A stretch of 64,000 bases of DNA from Limnomonas spitsbergensis (lineage: Eukaryota; Chlorophyta; Chlorophyceae; Chlamydomonadales): the NCBI GenBank assembly GCA_037349105.1, contig JAYJMM010000112.1:1860001-1924000 (forward strand), read 5' to 3'. The notes under the pieces were generated by a model. It was not told the DNA's origin and made no database searches. It was given only the letters and a program-made list of their open reading frames with translations. Shown here in pieces: positions 41,204-54,365 of this stretch. The position numbers and the translations under genes are program-made. Position 1 is the first letter of the stretch, and every line of letters starts with the position of its first letter.

Positions 41204-41878
41204 GTGATCACAATCTGCAGCCACTTACTTCGTCCCTTTCTAAAGGACACGCGATGTGCGCTTCAGGTCCGTGGCGGACTTCTTTCCTCACGGCAGTGAT
41301 GGACGCCTACGGGCAGGCTCAGTGACTCTTCACTGGATGCGAGTGCTCAGCGAGTTAAGCAGCTAACTGGTTGTTTGTATGTATAACAATTGACTAAGGT
41401 AGCATAGGCCTTCTGGCCGTCTGGGCGCGATCCAGCTGGGCTATGTTAAGGGCACTTACCGCGCAACACGCGGTGAGGTAGACGGGACGTAGACTGCGTA
41501 CTTCTTCTTCGGCAGGGTCTCGGTTCTCTACTGGGGTACTTGTCTCCAGCTAGATCAGCTGAGGCTGAGCTAGGCTTGACTCGGATTAAGGTACTGACTT
41601 AAGTGAAAGCTGCTGGTCTCGAAGACGGCCGGTGCTTGTTACAAATAGAGGTCTGTCCTTTAGAAAGGGACGAAGTAACTAGCCTAGGCAATTGCCGGGA
41701 TACAGGGACCCGGCAGGCCCAATTCAGAGTACGGTAGAACCTGTCAAATCATCCTGCGTAAGCGGGTTTCTAGGTCTCAGCTCAAACCCGGAGACTCCGC
41801 AGAGAAGCTGCGGAGGCTCCGTGGCCGCTAGTGGCGGCTCCAACGGTTCTGTCACGTATACGGTAATATACTGTGACA
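41204..41878 (-). mobile_element. Truncated inverted leader next to copy 3
   Basis: Read on the minus strand it starts TGTCACAG at 41878 and follows the leader for about 650 bp. It then jumps within it (17 bp equivalent to about 1408-1424 at 41204-41220), breaking at one arm of the 23-bp inverted repeat. It is joined to the copy 3 3' end by GC, repeating the head-to-tail pattern. Confidence 0.7.
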
Positions 41879-41880
41879 GC

Positions 41881-42788
41881 TGTCGCACCATAAAGCAGTA
41901 AACGGGCTAATATGGTAAACTCCGGAATCTCCGGTAAAGGCGCCTTAGAGAGGTGTCCTTCTACTCATAAACACGGTACATTACCGTACACACAGACTCC
42001 TTGTACTTCAGACAGGAGCTGTAACTGGCTACTGTAAGGTTCAGCCCTAGCAGGAAGTCTCTCTGCCTAGAGGTAAGGCCTGGTTGTCCCTGTCTTGAGG
42101 GTACCGCCCCCACTACTTTACTCGCCCCCCGCTCCCCAGCGTTAAGCCCTCCGGGCATGCGCGGGGAGCCGGAAAAGGGGTGGTACTGAAAGAACTTCTG
42201 GAAAAATATGTACATAGAAGCTCAAATCGTCTCAGCAAATCTGCCTGGTTCAGGCCTTCTTCAAACAGAACTAAAAAAAATCCACCGAGTCTCAGCTGAA
42301 GCGCAACGCGCAGAATCCTACAAATTCAAGCTGTTCAGCCCACTACTGGCTAGCAAACAGAGAAATTTCAAAGTTATCAGGTCAAGCTAAGAACAACCGC
42401 TGCTCTCGCCCCACTGCGCCATAGCCGCCTGGTCTTCAAGGGCCACAGGAATTGTGCGCCGTAGCAGCGTGATCCGCCCCCTACTGTGCTACCATTGCCC
42501 GAGTTGACTAGTTCTCCTCGCTCATCATCGTCATAACATATGTACTACCGGAGCCTTGCTGCTGTGGTGTTTGGAGAACAAAATTTTCACTATGCTGCTG
42601 CGATAGATTTAACTCCACTCCTGCATCTTCCGTCTTTGGTCCGCTGGCTGTCGGCCCACTGCCTGCCGGGTACTAGGACAAGCCGCGCTGCGTCTGCATT
42701 CCTGCTCTGTAGGCGCCTGCCCGCTCCTTGCCAGTTACGGCGTGGGTGACGTCACGTGCTCAGCGGCCTTGCCGCTCTGGGCTCGGCC
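41881..42788 (-). other. Copy 3 3' region
   Basis: Equivalent of 15353-16264 in reverse, non-coding, ending at TGTCGCACC on the plus strand (41881). One base is missing near 42376 relative to copy 2. Confidence 0.65.
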
Positions 42789-43139
42789 TCAGGTCTCGGT
42801 AAGCTCTTCAAGGGCTGACTCCTCTTCCTCCCTTGCTGCTTCTTTGGCCACCTTAGCCCTTCTTGTAACTGCTCTCGGGGTGACATTGGCCTCTCCCCGG
42901 CCAGTGGTGTACGAGATGTCGTATAATCCGTTCGCCATTGGTCTTGCGATGCCCCGCTCCATTTGCCTTGTTGCTGGGTTGGTGGCCATGACTTCCACCT
43001 CAGGCCTGTCCATGACGTTGGCCTCCTGGGCTGTCCTGGCAGCCGCTCTGGCTGCTGGGCTCGGCCTCCCCTGGACCTGCAAACTGCGATCTTCTGCAGC
43101 GGGTCCTGCCCTTGCCGCGGCCGGGCTCAGCTCCCTTGT

Positions 43140-43290
43140 CCTTAGGCGCGCAAGTTGGGCACAACCACTCGCCCTCGGGCACCTCCTCGAGTACTGGTAC
43201 CAAGCAATCCATGTGCCAACCTGTATTGCAGGCATCACACAAAAGCATCACCTCTCCGCGATCAGGCAGCTGGCACACCTCGCATGACAG
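43140..43290 (-). other. Copy 3 PHD finger
   Basis: All C4HC3 ligands are present, as in the other copies. Confidence 0.88.
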
Positions 43291-43329
43291 GCTGTTATTG
43301 GGTCTGGTTCCACTGAAATCAACCACTCC

Positions 43330-44405
43330 CCTGAGGTTGGGCAAGTGGCATGGAGAACAATTGACAGCATTCTCTGTTACTGTGAGGCCATCTGCCCCCT
43401 CCAACACCAAGGTTCCCGTCGCCCCCAATGTTTTGACCCTGAGGATCTCAGGCCTGGCCTTGGGATCGAGGCTGCGTCGCTCTGATGAATACTTCACATA
43501 CACGTAATCTCCCTCTGCAAAACGCCTGACCTGGGGGACATACCCTCCCCCACGAATGCGTGCATATCGCAGCTTGTCGCGGTGCTGCGCAATTTTTAGA
43601 TGCTCACCCGCGACTGGCAGTGCCTCTTTGATCCTGGCCACTCTGGCCAAGAGCAGGTCTGCTGCCTCCTCTGCTGTTGCCACCTTGGCTGTGCTCCAGA
43701 GGTCCGCCCCCACTCTGGAGGGAAAGGTGGGTCTCTGCCCGAACAGCACCTTGTACGGCGCCATGCGCGTGGCCTGCTGCGGCGAGCACCGGAAGCCTAG
43801 GGCTACCCAGGGCACCATCTTGTCCCAGGACTCGTCGCTGCTGCCCTCCTCGCAGCACTTGCGCAGGCCTGCCTTGAGGGTCTGGACAGCCCTCTCTGAT
43901 AGCCCGTCTGCCTGGGGGTGGTTGGCAGAAGTGGTGCGGTGGTCAATGAAACAGTCCAACAACATGTCCTGAAATTCACCCTGGAACTCTGTTCCCTGGT
44001 CTGTCACCACTTCTGCGCATCCCCCGAATCGTGCAACAACATTTTGAAAGAACGCTAAGGCCGTCACATCAGACGCCTTGCTTGGAATGGGGATCATCTC
44101 CACCCATTTGGAGTAATGCTCCACACAAACCATCACAAACATATTGCCCCTGGAAGTGGTCGTAAATGGACCACACAGGTCCACTCCCCACCGGAAAAAC
44201 AACCCCTCAATGGGTAGTGGGTGCAGGTTGGGCTGTATGTGATTGAATGTGGACGCCCTGGCCCTGTCACACACACCACATTCCTGCACTGCCTTCTTGA
44301 CTGCTGCTCTGAGCCCCCGCCACCAATGCTGCTGCATGACCATGAAGGCCGTGCGGTGGCTGCCAAAATGGCCCGTACCGGCATGGGCTGTCTGGATCAC
44401 TGCAA
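43330..44405 (-). other. Copy 3 integrase domain
   Basis: The zinc-binding HHCC and DDE residues are intact. One Glu to Lys change (APYKVLFG) lies in the conserved stretch after the catalytic Glu. Confidence 0.88.
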
Positions 44406-44909
44406 GCCTGTCCTCTGGCATGGGCACCACACAACGTCTACCGTCAGGCATGAGTCTCATCAGCACTCCTCCCCTCTCTGATTCCCACTGGAATGGCGCA
44501 GCTCTGCGCTGTATTCTGGTCTGTTCTCCTAGCTCTGTTCCCTGAACAAATGTCTTCTCACGGAGAAACCTCAAAACAGGTTCATCTGCCCACACATCAA
44601 CCCTGACCGATGGTCCTGCAGGGCATCCTGGCGGGTCCTTCTCACCCTCTGTGTCCCTGGTCACCACGATTTCAACATCAACTTGTTCCTCAGGCGTGTT
44701 CCCACCTGGTTCCTGTGCCGCGTCGGCCCAGTCTGCCGCAGCCGATTCTCCCAGGCACTGCCTGTATGACGCGGCCACTTCTCCGCTGCCAGAGCATGCG
44801 TTTCCTGCAGAAGCAAGGGCATAGTGGCTGGACATCAAAGTTGCACCCAGCACTGGGTCCCTGTCCGGGCCTGGCAGCCTTGCCCTGCGTTTCAATTCCT
44901 CTGGTATGA

Positions 44910-45950
44910 TTGTAGCACACTCAAGTGCCACATTGAGCCATGCACCCAGTGCCCACGAATCCATGCACCTGCCCAAGGCTGCCCTCCTGGCTGCCTCTGG
45001 GAAGTCTGGGCGCGGCAATGTGGACCCCACAGCGTACCCCATGGCTTGCTCACGCTCGTTTGCGTTGGGCTCCTGCAAGTCCCCCATGGGTCTGTACACC
45101 ATCCCATTTTGCCCGTTTCGAAAAGAATATGATGAGGACGTGGCCATCAAACATGGCAGCACCTTCCTGGGCTGGCCTGTTACGTTGATGCGGTACCCCC
45201 CATTGTCCGGACATGAGACTACCTGGGCCTTGCTGCCCTTGTCCAGAATGTCGTCTACTATCCCCTCGTGGGGTCTGGTCGACGCACGAATCACAAACTC
45301 AATATCTGCTGCAGGGGCGATATTCCCCCAATAGTTGCGGGTGCGGTGGGCGTAAGACCCCACCTGCGCTGCGTCAAACAACGCCGGTGTCCCCAGAATC
45401 CTGCACACCTCCTGAAAAGCCTCAACACTGGCCTTCACACTCTTCTGATTCAATTGCATGGCCACATTCTCAATCAGGTACGCTGGCGGCCTAGGCCCCT
45501 GCAGGAACTGTAGTGTACCCAACAGCTTGACTAACGGGAAGAAAGACTTGCTTCTCTCTCCCGCGAGCCCACGCCCCTTGCCAGCTGACGAGAGGTCCTG
45601 GCACTCCCAGCCTGCTACCATGAACCACTGGCGCCCCCCCTGGGCACCCGCCTCCTTGAGGTGCTCCGCCGTAATGGCATACACATCTTGGGGCAACGCT
45701 CTGAAAGCCTTATCAAACGCTTTGACCGGAAGCAACTGAGGGTATCTCCTTTGCAACTGCAACAGGCGACCCCCTGCGATCTCTCTGACTTCCTCACTGA
45801 TATCAGCATACAAGTACTGCACCACTGGGATACCTGCCCTGAGCACCATTTCCAGCCCTGAGCACATACCTCCAAAGGGCTCGAAAAGGACGACTCCCTC
45901 GGTCTCCATGGCCCGCACAGCCCCACTCGACAGGCAAGCTGTGTCCAGGC
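44910..45950 (-). other. Copy 3 C5 DNA methyltransferase domain
   Basis: Same motif order and catalytic Cys as copies 1 and 2, in an open frame. Substitutions are few and outside the motifs. Confidence 0.88.
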
Positions 45951-47685
45951 CTGCATGTAAATGAGGGGGCGTCACCCGAGGCAGGTCAGCAAGAACATCA
46001 CTGATCATTGTCCTGGCCCGCTCCTTGTTGCTGAATGCCTGTTCTGCCGTACTGACAGGCTGCGCCTGCTCATCATCGTCAGTGGCGGCAGAGGATATCT
46101 CCTGCCCCACCTGCGCTGTCACGCAAGCTGCCTCTGCAGCTCGCAACATCTGTACTCTCCTTCTGCCCTCCTGCGCCATGCGCACTATCTGGTCTGCATG
46201 CCACTGGTTCACTCTGCCCAACCCCGTGAGCAAAGCTACTTGTTTCCCACCTGCCTCCTCCTGGACTGCTGGCTCGGGAGCGGCTGTGTCGAGCCTGGCC
46301 CCTGTGCGGTCAGCTGAGGATGGGAGTGGCGATCTGGACGGGATGTCCGCATTCTGGTGGCATGCCCCTGAGCGGTGGACAATGGTAATGTCCAGTTCTT
46401 GAAGCATGAGAGCCCACCTAGCATGCTGGCCCACCAACGTCTGATTGTCCATGAGGTAAGTGAGCGGCTCATGGTCAGTGATGAGATGCACCTTGCACCC
46501 AAACAGCATGTGGCGGTATGTGCGTGCTGCATACACTGCGGCCAGCATCTCCCCCTGGAACGAGGAATAGTTCCTCTCGCTCTTGTTCAGGGATCTGGAC
46601 GTGCATGCCACCATATACTCCCGCCCGCTGTCGTCACACTGCCCTAGCACGGCGCCTATGCCTTGCTGAGAGAAATCTGTGTACAACAAGAACGGCCTTG
46701 GCGGCCCCTTGCCGTCTGGCCCTGTCCCACTGTAATCTGGTCTGCGCAGGACTCTTCCGCCCTCGCACATCTCTGTTTTGATCAACTGGAACGCCTGCGA
46801 CTGCTCTGGCCCCCACACAAACGGGACCCCCTTGACCAGCAATGCGTTGATGCATGCCGCCTTTTTCGAGAAATCCGGGACGTAGCACCGGTAGAAATTC
46901 AAGAATCCCATGACCTCCTGAATGTTTTTCACCGATGTGGGCTCTGGCAGCGCCATAACTGCTGCTATCTTGGCTGCGTGCGGCGTGAGCCCCTGGGCCG
47001 ACACATTGTGACCCAGGTACTCTACTGTTGCACACCCAAACAGGGACTTGTCGGGGTGCGCCCTTAATCCTACACTGTGGAGCATGTCCAACATCAGCTC
47101 CACATGCCTGATGTGTTCTGCCGGTGTGTCACTGTACACTAGCAGATCGTCAATGAATGCCACGCAGAACGCACTCAGGCCTGCCCTGGCAATCTGGCTC
47201 CTCTTCCATCATACGCTGAAAGAAGGGAGGCCCATTGCGCAGACCGAAGTTGAGCTTTGTGTACATCCAAAGCTCAGGTCCCATCCAGAAAGCTGTCTTA
47301 GGCTGGTCCTCGACCTTTATAGGGATCTGCATGAACCCCGACCGGAGATCAACCTTGCTGAATATCTTGGCAGTGCCCAGGTTCTAAAAAATAGTCTCCA
47401 TCCTGGGGATTGCAAATTCCTGCTTAGCCGTACGCTGGTTTAACCTGCGCATATCGTGCGCTATCCGATGGTCTGTCCACTCCCCAGTCTCAGCACTCTT
47501 CTTGGCTGCTACTACTGAGTTGGCTGCAAACTTGATAGGCCCCCCCTGGGGCACCTTGACTATGATGCCTGCCTCAATCATTGGCTGACACTTTTCCTTA
47601 AAAATTACCGCCTTAGGCGGTGGCATATCCCTGGACTTCTGAAAGCACGAACTGACCTCGTCTTCTAAAGCCAGCGTAAACTCAC
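45951..47685 (-). other. Copy 3 RT-RNase H cassette, damaged
   Basis: It has the same GTGAG (47685) and CAG (45951) borders as copy 2. Length is 1,735 bp, explained by a 4-bp duplication near 47195 and absence of a 9-bp repeat near 47625. A TAG stop near 47386 and the 4-bp shift kill the RT. Confidence 0.75.
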
Positions 47686-50600
47686 CCTGCGTGCCGCAGT
47701 AGCCTGGTAGATCCTCCATGGAGTAAGCGAATGCTCCTTGGCGATCCCGGAGGCTCTGTTCCAGGCTCTCCTGCTGCTCCGCAGTGAAGTCGGGGTGCTG
47801 GCCCAGCAGCCACCCCTCCTTGGTCTTGACGTACTCCGCGGGCGGCTCCACTACTCCCCCCGGCTGGAACATGTCGATCATCTCAGCCGCCTGCGGGTCG
47901 TCCTCCGCGGGCGGCTCTTCCCTGCCAGTGGTGTTGCCGCTGTGCCAGCTCTCCTGCTGGCTGCAGGCACCCCTCCTGCTGGTACCCCCCATGGGGATGA
48001 CTGCTGGCGGGCGCAACCATCCAGACGACAGCTTCGCTGCTGCCTCTTGTCTAGACACAAAAGCCCCTAGGCCTGCTGTAAATCCTCCTCCTCGTACCCC
48101 CTGCTCGGTGGCTCGCGCCCCCGGCACACACACCGACAGCAGGAGCCACACCAGTATCAGCTGGAGCGTCCCCGTAAGGATCCCCTTAAATGCTGTACAG
48201 GTGAGGAGTCCTCTGCAAGCTGGCATCTTCCTCGTGGGTTGCTGCGGTAGGTGCTCTGTGGGCTGTACGCATGGCTCTGCACTCTGCGCTGGCCTCTGCT
48301 GCCCCCTGGCCCATGTGATCTCCAGGTCTACCTGGCTGATCCTGAGTGGCAGGACTGGGCAGTCCATTCCTGGCCTGCTGCCACGGTTCCTGTCCGCGGC
48401 TGCCCTCTGCGCCTTTCCTGCGCGTCGCCTAGCCTTCTTTGACTTTTTCCCCCGCAACTCGGCAGTGTCAGCCCGAGCCGCACCGGCCCTTTCTGGCCCT
48501 GCTCCTGGGATCTGTCCTGTGCTGTCTTGTGCCAGCCGCTCCTGCCTGTGAGTGGCGCGCTGCACCGTCTTGCTGCTGCCGGCACCCGCGGGCTCCTCTG
48601 GCCCCCAGCCCTGTCGCATGGATTCCCGAGCGCTGGCAGCCCTCCTTGCAAGGTCCTCCCCCCTGCTGGTTCGGGCTTGGCTGCTGCGGCTGTCCGACGG
48701 CTGTTGGGTGTCCACTCCCTGTGCTCCCATCTTGTTGAGGGCTGATATTCTCTCCGTCAGCTCCTCCTGTAGCTCCCTGACCGCCCTGCTGTAACCTCCC
48801 ATCCTGGGGTTTGGATCGGGCTGTGGCAGCATTCTGAGTCGGAAAAGCAGGCTAGCCTCCTGGCTTGCCTCTTGCTGCCCCATTTCCTGTCTTCTTAGCA
48901 CGTCCAGATGATCCACGAAGTTCCTGAGCACTGCCACCCAGCGTCCCGTGCTGTATGCTGCCGGGTCACCCCAGGGCTCCCTTGCTGCTGCCTGTGCTGG
49001 CGGGCTGATCTGGGCGCCCCCGGGCGCCTGCTGCTTGCCCCGCCTGCTGCTGCCCCCTTGGGCTCGCGAGCGTACTGGTCTACTGCCTGCCGCGGGCTGA
49101 CCCCCACTGCGACCTGGTGTGCCTCCTCTTCTAGTGCGACCTTGCTGCTGCGTTCTATCTCGGCTCTCCTGGTTCTGCGCTCTTCCATGGCTGCTTGCTC
49201 CTGAACAACACCGCGCATCCACTCCTGCCGGAGCTGTAACAACTCCTCCTTGCGGCCCCACTCTGGACTCCCTGGTCCAGGGCTTGCGTCGGTTGGCTCT
49301 TCCATTCCATCTGCATCCCCAGCATCAGCTCTTGTGAGGCTGATCCTTGCTGGGAACGGGCTTCCGTCAGCGCCCCACTCCTCTTCCGACTCTGAATCCT
49401 GCACCAGTGATGGTGGCCCTTCCGAAGGGTCTTCATCTTCCTCTCCTAGCAGCCCCCTGCCCTCCTGGCGGTGGCGCAGTTCTGTGCTGGGCCTTGGCTC
49501 CCCGCTGTCCAGGTCTCCTGCAATTGGTCTGCTGGGGCTGTCCGGGGGTGTCTGGGGCTCCGCCCGATCCCCGGTCTCAGCCTCCAGGGCTGACACCTCC
49601 ATGTCCCCCATGGGCTCCAGCCATTCCCATGAGGATGCGGCTGCCCCTAATGTGGTGACGAATGCTGCCTGGGTCCATTCTGGCTCTTCTTCCTGGGCAG
49701 GACCGTTAGCTGCCGCAGGTTCCTCCGAGACGGGACCGCGCCTGCCCACCAGCCCGTGTCCTATCCTTGGCTGGTTCCCTAGGGCTTCCAATTCCTCCTC
49801 AATGCCGACCTCCCCTGCTCCTCTGAACAGGGGGTGCAGCGTGCGCACCCCTGCCGGATGCGCCTGTCTCCACAACTGCATTGTTATGGCGTCTGCCTGC
49901 CAATAGGGTAGCACGCTGCTTGCCCTGTTGTCGTGCCACGCTCTCCTCTCCTGACGCACCCACTGGAGCACGCATGCTTCCAGCTGTTCCACTGCGAATG
50001 GCGAGCGCGCAAGCTCCTCCTCTCCTTCCCACATGGCTCCCGATGCTGGTGTCCTTTGTGGCCCGTAAGGCCAGGTGGGACAGGTTGTTATGGCAATAGG
50101 GGCCCACTGCTCCTCTACGCCCCACACGTGCCGCATGGCCGCTGACAGTTGTCCTGGAAGCAAGGCTCGCTGCAGCGCCAGAAGCATGAGCGTCCACACT
50201 GTAGGATCTGCGCCCCTGGCGTATGTGTAGGCATGGAACTCTGCCTCATCCACCGACGCGCATTTAGTGATTGCCACGTTGTCCTGGTGCCTTGCGAACA
50301 GGTAGACGGGCTTGTCGTCCTGAGTGGCGTGCATGTGGATCCATGCTGCTGAAACAGGTACCTCCCCATCTTCCACCTCCTCATAGTAGTAAGTTACTAG
50401 CTGCTGGACCGGGATGGCTGACCTGGCCTCCCCGGGTGCCGGCCCCCATGGCACTGCCTGTCCTGCGACCATCCTGGGTATGACAATGGACGCCTCAATG
50501 GTCGCCTCACACCGTCTTGGCCTGCCCGGATGGCACAGCCCTGCCTCGGCTGGGGCCTGCACTGCTGTCCCCTCCAACCCTGCGTACTCGCCCATGGCTT

Positions 50601-53600
50601 GGACTGGCACATAAAATGCGCGGTCTCTGAGAGCTGGGTGCCCCATCAGCTGATGGACACAATCCATCGCCCACGGCGTGCGCATGAACCCGGGTTGCGC
50701 GCCCTGCCACATCCCCTCGGCCCGCGTAATGTCTGGCATGTCCGGGTGCGCCCAGCCGGCTGCGTCCACCGCTTTGATGCCTGCTGTGATGGCTAGACCC
50801 ACCATCTCGCTAACGCAGTATGCATAGATGGGGTGCCGCGACCATCCCCTCTGCATATAATCTGCCATATTTGTGCTGGGCTGGATGTACCCTTTGAGCG
50901 CAGCGCCCAGCAGGACAGCTGTCACCGCGTCCCACGGGAAAATCATCCTGGCCACTGCTTGCATGGCTGCTGCTCTGTTAACACATATCTGCGCTCCGCC
51001 TCCCAGGAGCCTGTGGTTTTGCAACCGACATGGCCCGTCCTTGGACTGTGCTGGCATAGTCAGCATGGCCATGGAGGTGGACGCCTCTGGCATCTCTTCC
51101 CCCAGGCGGAAGTACTGCACAAAGGGCTCGCCTGCTGGCAGCGACGGCGGGAACGGCTCTATGTAGGCCCGCTCTCTGCTGTATGACCTCTCTCTGCTGA
51201 AGGACTGGTCAAGCTGGCTGTCCTCGCCCCTTGCGTCAGACCTCCCTCCCCTCTCACTGCTGCGCTGCGTCTCTCCGTCCTCGTCTACTCCTCCCCAAGC
51301 ATTGCACCGAGAGGTAGTGCTTTTATGGGTCCTAACGGGCCCCGCCAGAGCGTCCAGCTGGCTCCCTGCTGCGGCCCCTCTGGCCGCTGGGCACCGAGAC
51401 ACCACGCTGGTCGGCTCCCTGGTCCCGGCGGCTGCTCCCGCTACCCCTCTGCCTGTGTCTTGGTTGCCCTCCGGGGTACCTGGACATAACAGGGCAAACT
51501 CTGCCTCACGCAATGGTGATGGTTCTCTAGGTTCATATCTGCCTGCTGACAAGATGGAACCGGAATCGGTCTCCCACCCGTCTACGCTGTGCTGGGGTAC
51601 TGCCTCCCGCTCGCGTCTCTCAAACTCATCCCACTGTTCATCATACGCGTCCCATTCCCTGTCTAGGAACCTCTGCAACAGACCTGGCCATCCTTCACAC
51701 GGAGCTGGGCACCCCTTCCTCTGGAGATCCCTCAAGAATTCCATCGCATGTGTCACGGACCTGGCCGACCCTGCTGGCATGGTCCCAGAATGGTTCATGG
51801 CCAACGCCTCTACTGCCATTGTCCAGTGGTTTACCTGACTGGCCACCTGCCCTTCTGGCACCCTCTGGTGAGTCACCTGAACTGGTCCTGCCTGACTGAC
51901 CTCAGCCTGGTAGGTACCCTTGTCCTGGCTAAATGCCATGTGGCCTGTCATAAAGCACGTGTGGTTACTTGTCCCACCCCACCTTGGCTGCTCGCCCTGT
52001 TCTGGCGGTTTTTGTCGCGCTGGCGGTCCTGGCCACGCGCTTGGGCCCGCTGCTGCCTGCTGGCAGTCCCCTGCGCGGGGTGTCCCCATGGCTGTCTCGA
52101 AGTCCCGGCGCCGGTTCCCCTCGGGTATCTCCTGGCTCCTGCCGGGCCCTCTGGCTCCATAGCCCCGCGCTGGGCCTGCAGGTGCCCCTGGCCTGTCGCC
52201 TGTTAGCACTGCCTGCTCAGGGCTGGTGCACTCGTTGGCAAAGTGCCCTGGCTGGCCGCACTTGAAGCAGACTCCACCATGGCGGGGTCCTAGGTTACGC
52301 TTAGGCTCTGCCACCCCACTGCCCCCTGCTTGGGCCCTGCCCGGCGGACTCAGGCCTGGGCCTCTCTGGTGCCCCGGCCCCTGCCTGTAAAGCCTGGCAA
52401 ACTCCTCTGGTCGCCGCTCCCTGGACCTGCCCCTGGGCTGTTCCCTGCTGGGTGACTGGTGCTTGCGGTCCCTTTCGGGAGACTGCCGCCTGCGGTCCCA
52501 GCCTTGCCCTTCGCTGGTATTGCACTGCTCCCTGCCCTGCCGCTGGGCCCTGGCCTCCGGTGTTGGCACCGTCCCGCGACGCTCCTCACTGATGGCCCTT
52601 TGCGCGCTTCTGCTGCGCTGTCGGAGTCTTCTGTTCCCTGAGCCGCTGGAGCCGTTGCTCCTAGCTTCCTGCTGACCCGCGGCCTGTTGTTGTTCTCCCT
52701 GCGGCTCCCCCTGGTCGGAATGCTCGCTCTCCGCGTTTGATAACGGGGACGGGGTCGCCATCATTTTCCTGAAGTACCCCGCCATCTCTGGGTCCACTTC
52801 AACTGGGAGCGGCTGCCCGTGGTTTGGCAACCCCCCCAAGTGCTGTGTTCCCAGGGCTTCCTGCAGCTTGGTCAGCTCATATGCACGCAGGATGTACTGC
52901 TGATGGACCTCTGCCATGGCTTGCTGAGCATCCTGGATGCTCTTCCACCTGCCCAGCTGGCCTCCTAGGTACTCGACGATTCCTGCTGCCTGCTTCCACA
53001 TCTGTTTTTCTCTCCACTTGAGAGCTTTTTTCAGCCCGTCAACTTGCCCGGTCAGCCTGCCGATGTGCCCGTCTCGACTGCTGGTCCCTGGCTCTGGGAC
53101 CTTTTCGACGCTGCACTCCTGCTCCTCCTCTTCCATCTCTTCCTCCTGCGCCTTGCTAGCGCTGCCGCTTGCTGGTTGCGCAGTAGGCCTTGCTGCCCTT
53201 GGCTGCCCCTGCCGCTGCTGCTGTTGCGCCTGCCTGCCATCGCCGTCGCTGGCCTGTTGCACACTAGGCCCTGCCACCTGTGGTTGCCCTTGCAGCTGTT
53301 GCTGCTGCGCCTGCTCTCCCCTGCTGAGCACTGATTTTACTTGTGCAGCTCTGTCGGCTGCTGCTGTGCCATATCTCCTCTGCTTTGCGGCAGGCGACGC
53401 TGCCTGCACCGCAGGCGCTGTTTCTGGGATCCGCGAAAGGACCTGAATCCTCCTGTCGCACTCCTCTGCCGAGTGCCTGGCTGGCTTTCCGCACAAGGCG
53501 CACGGGTGGCTAGGGCATGCTGGCATGAAGCCCCTGACGAACTCTCTCTCCTTGTTAGAGACTCCCGCGGCTCTGCGCGCTCTGGTCACCTCCTCTGAGG

Positions 53601-53714
53601 TTGCTGCGCCGGCCTCTGCCATTGCTGCCTCGATTGGCGCCGGCCGTTGTTTTTGGAGCCTGGGTTGTACCGTGTTGCTCGGTCCTGCGTCCTGTCCAGC
53701 TCTCATAGCGGCAC

Positions 53715-54365
53715 CTGCGCGCGTGGCCATGGCATGCTGTAAGAGCGGCTCGTGCTCTGTTTCAACTGTTGCAGCGGGCCACCCCTCTCTTTCTGCGAAT
53801 CCACACTGGATTCCTGCCCATGCCACTGCTGCTGCCTGGTACCCCCCTGCTGGAGATGCCCGCATTAGTGGCAGCGTAAGGTCCCTGACCCCTTGCGCTC
53901 TCTGTGGGCCCTCTCTGGGTCGTAAGGTCAGTCTTCCTGCTGCCTCTAATACCCCGTTATACTTGAGGAACTCCGGGTTCCCTACCAAGTGCTCATATGC
54001 GTCTGGTGGCGTCTTAACGACCCTGACCACCGTAGGTTCCATAATGGCATTGGGCCCCCCATATCCATACACCACATAAATGAACAGCACTCCATACAGA
54101 TCTGCCCCTCCATTGTCTGTGGTACGTATTTTCTCATCCGTACGCACCAGCTCCGCCCCCATGGCAACTAATTGCTCTGCAATATTGACAGTGATGACAT
54201 GGCACGTGCATGCTGAGTCCATGAGGGCTTTCTGAGCCACCAGGACCTTCCCTTTGACCATAAGTCCCACACACTGCTCCAGATTGCTTCTGTCATTTTT
54301 GAAATACTGCAGCTGGGGTGCAGCTGTCATCGTTCTACTCTCTGGCCTGGTGTTACTGGTCTCAC
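53715..54365 (-). other. Intron-like cassette encoding aspartic protease
   Basis: In sense orientation the block begins GTGAGACC (54365) and ends CGCGCAG (53715). It is 651 bp (217 codons), in frame with no stops. It contains a retropepsin-like active site, ALMDSACTCHVI, near 54200-54225, with Asp-Ser-Ala instead of the commoner Asp-Ser/Thr-Gly. Copy 1 lacks exactly this block (junction 6163/6164). The junction also shares GGTG on both sides, so a microhomology deletion is an alternative to splicing. Confidence 0.7.
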
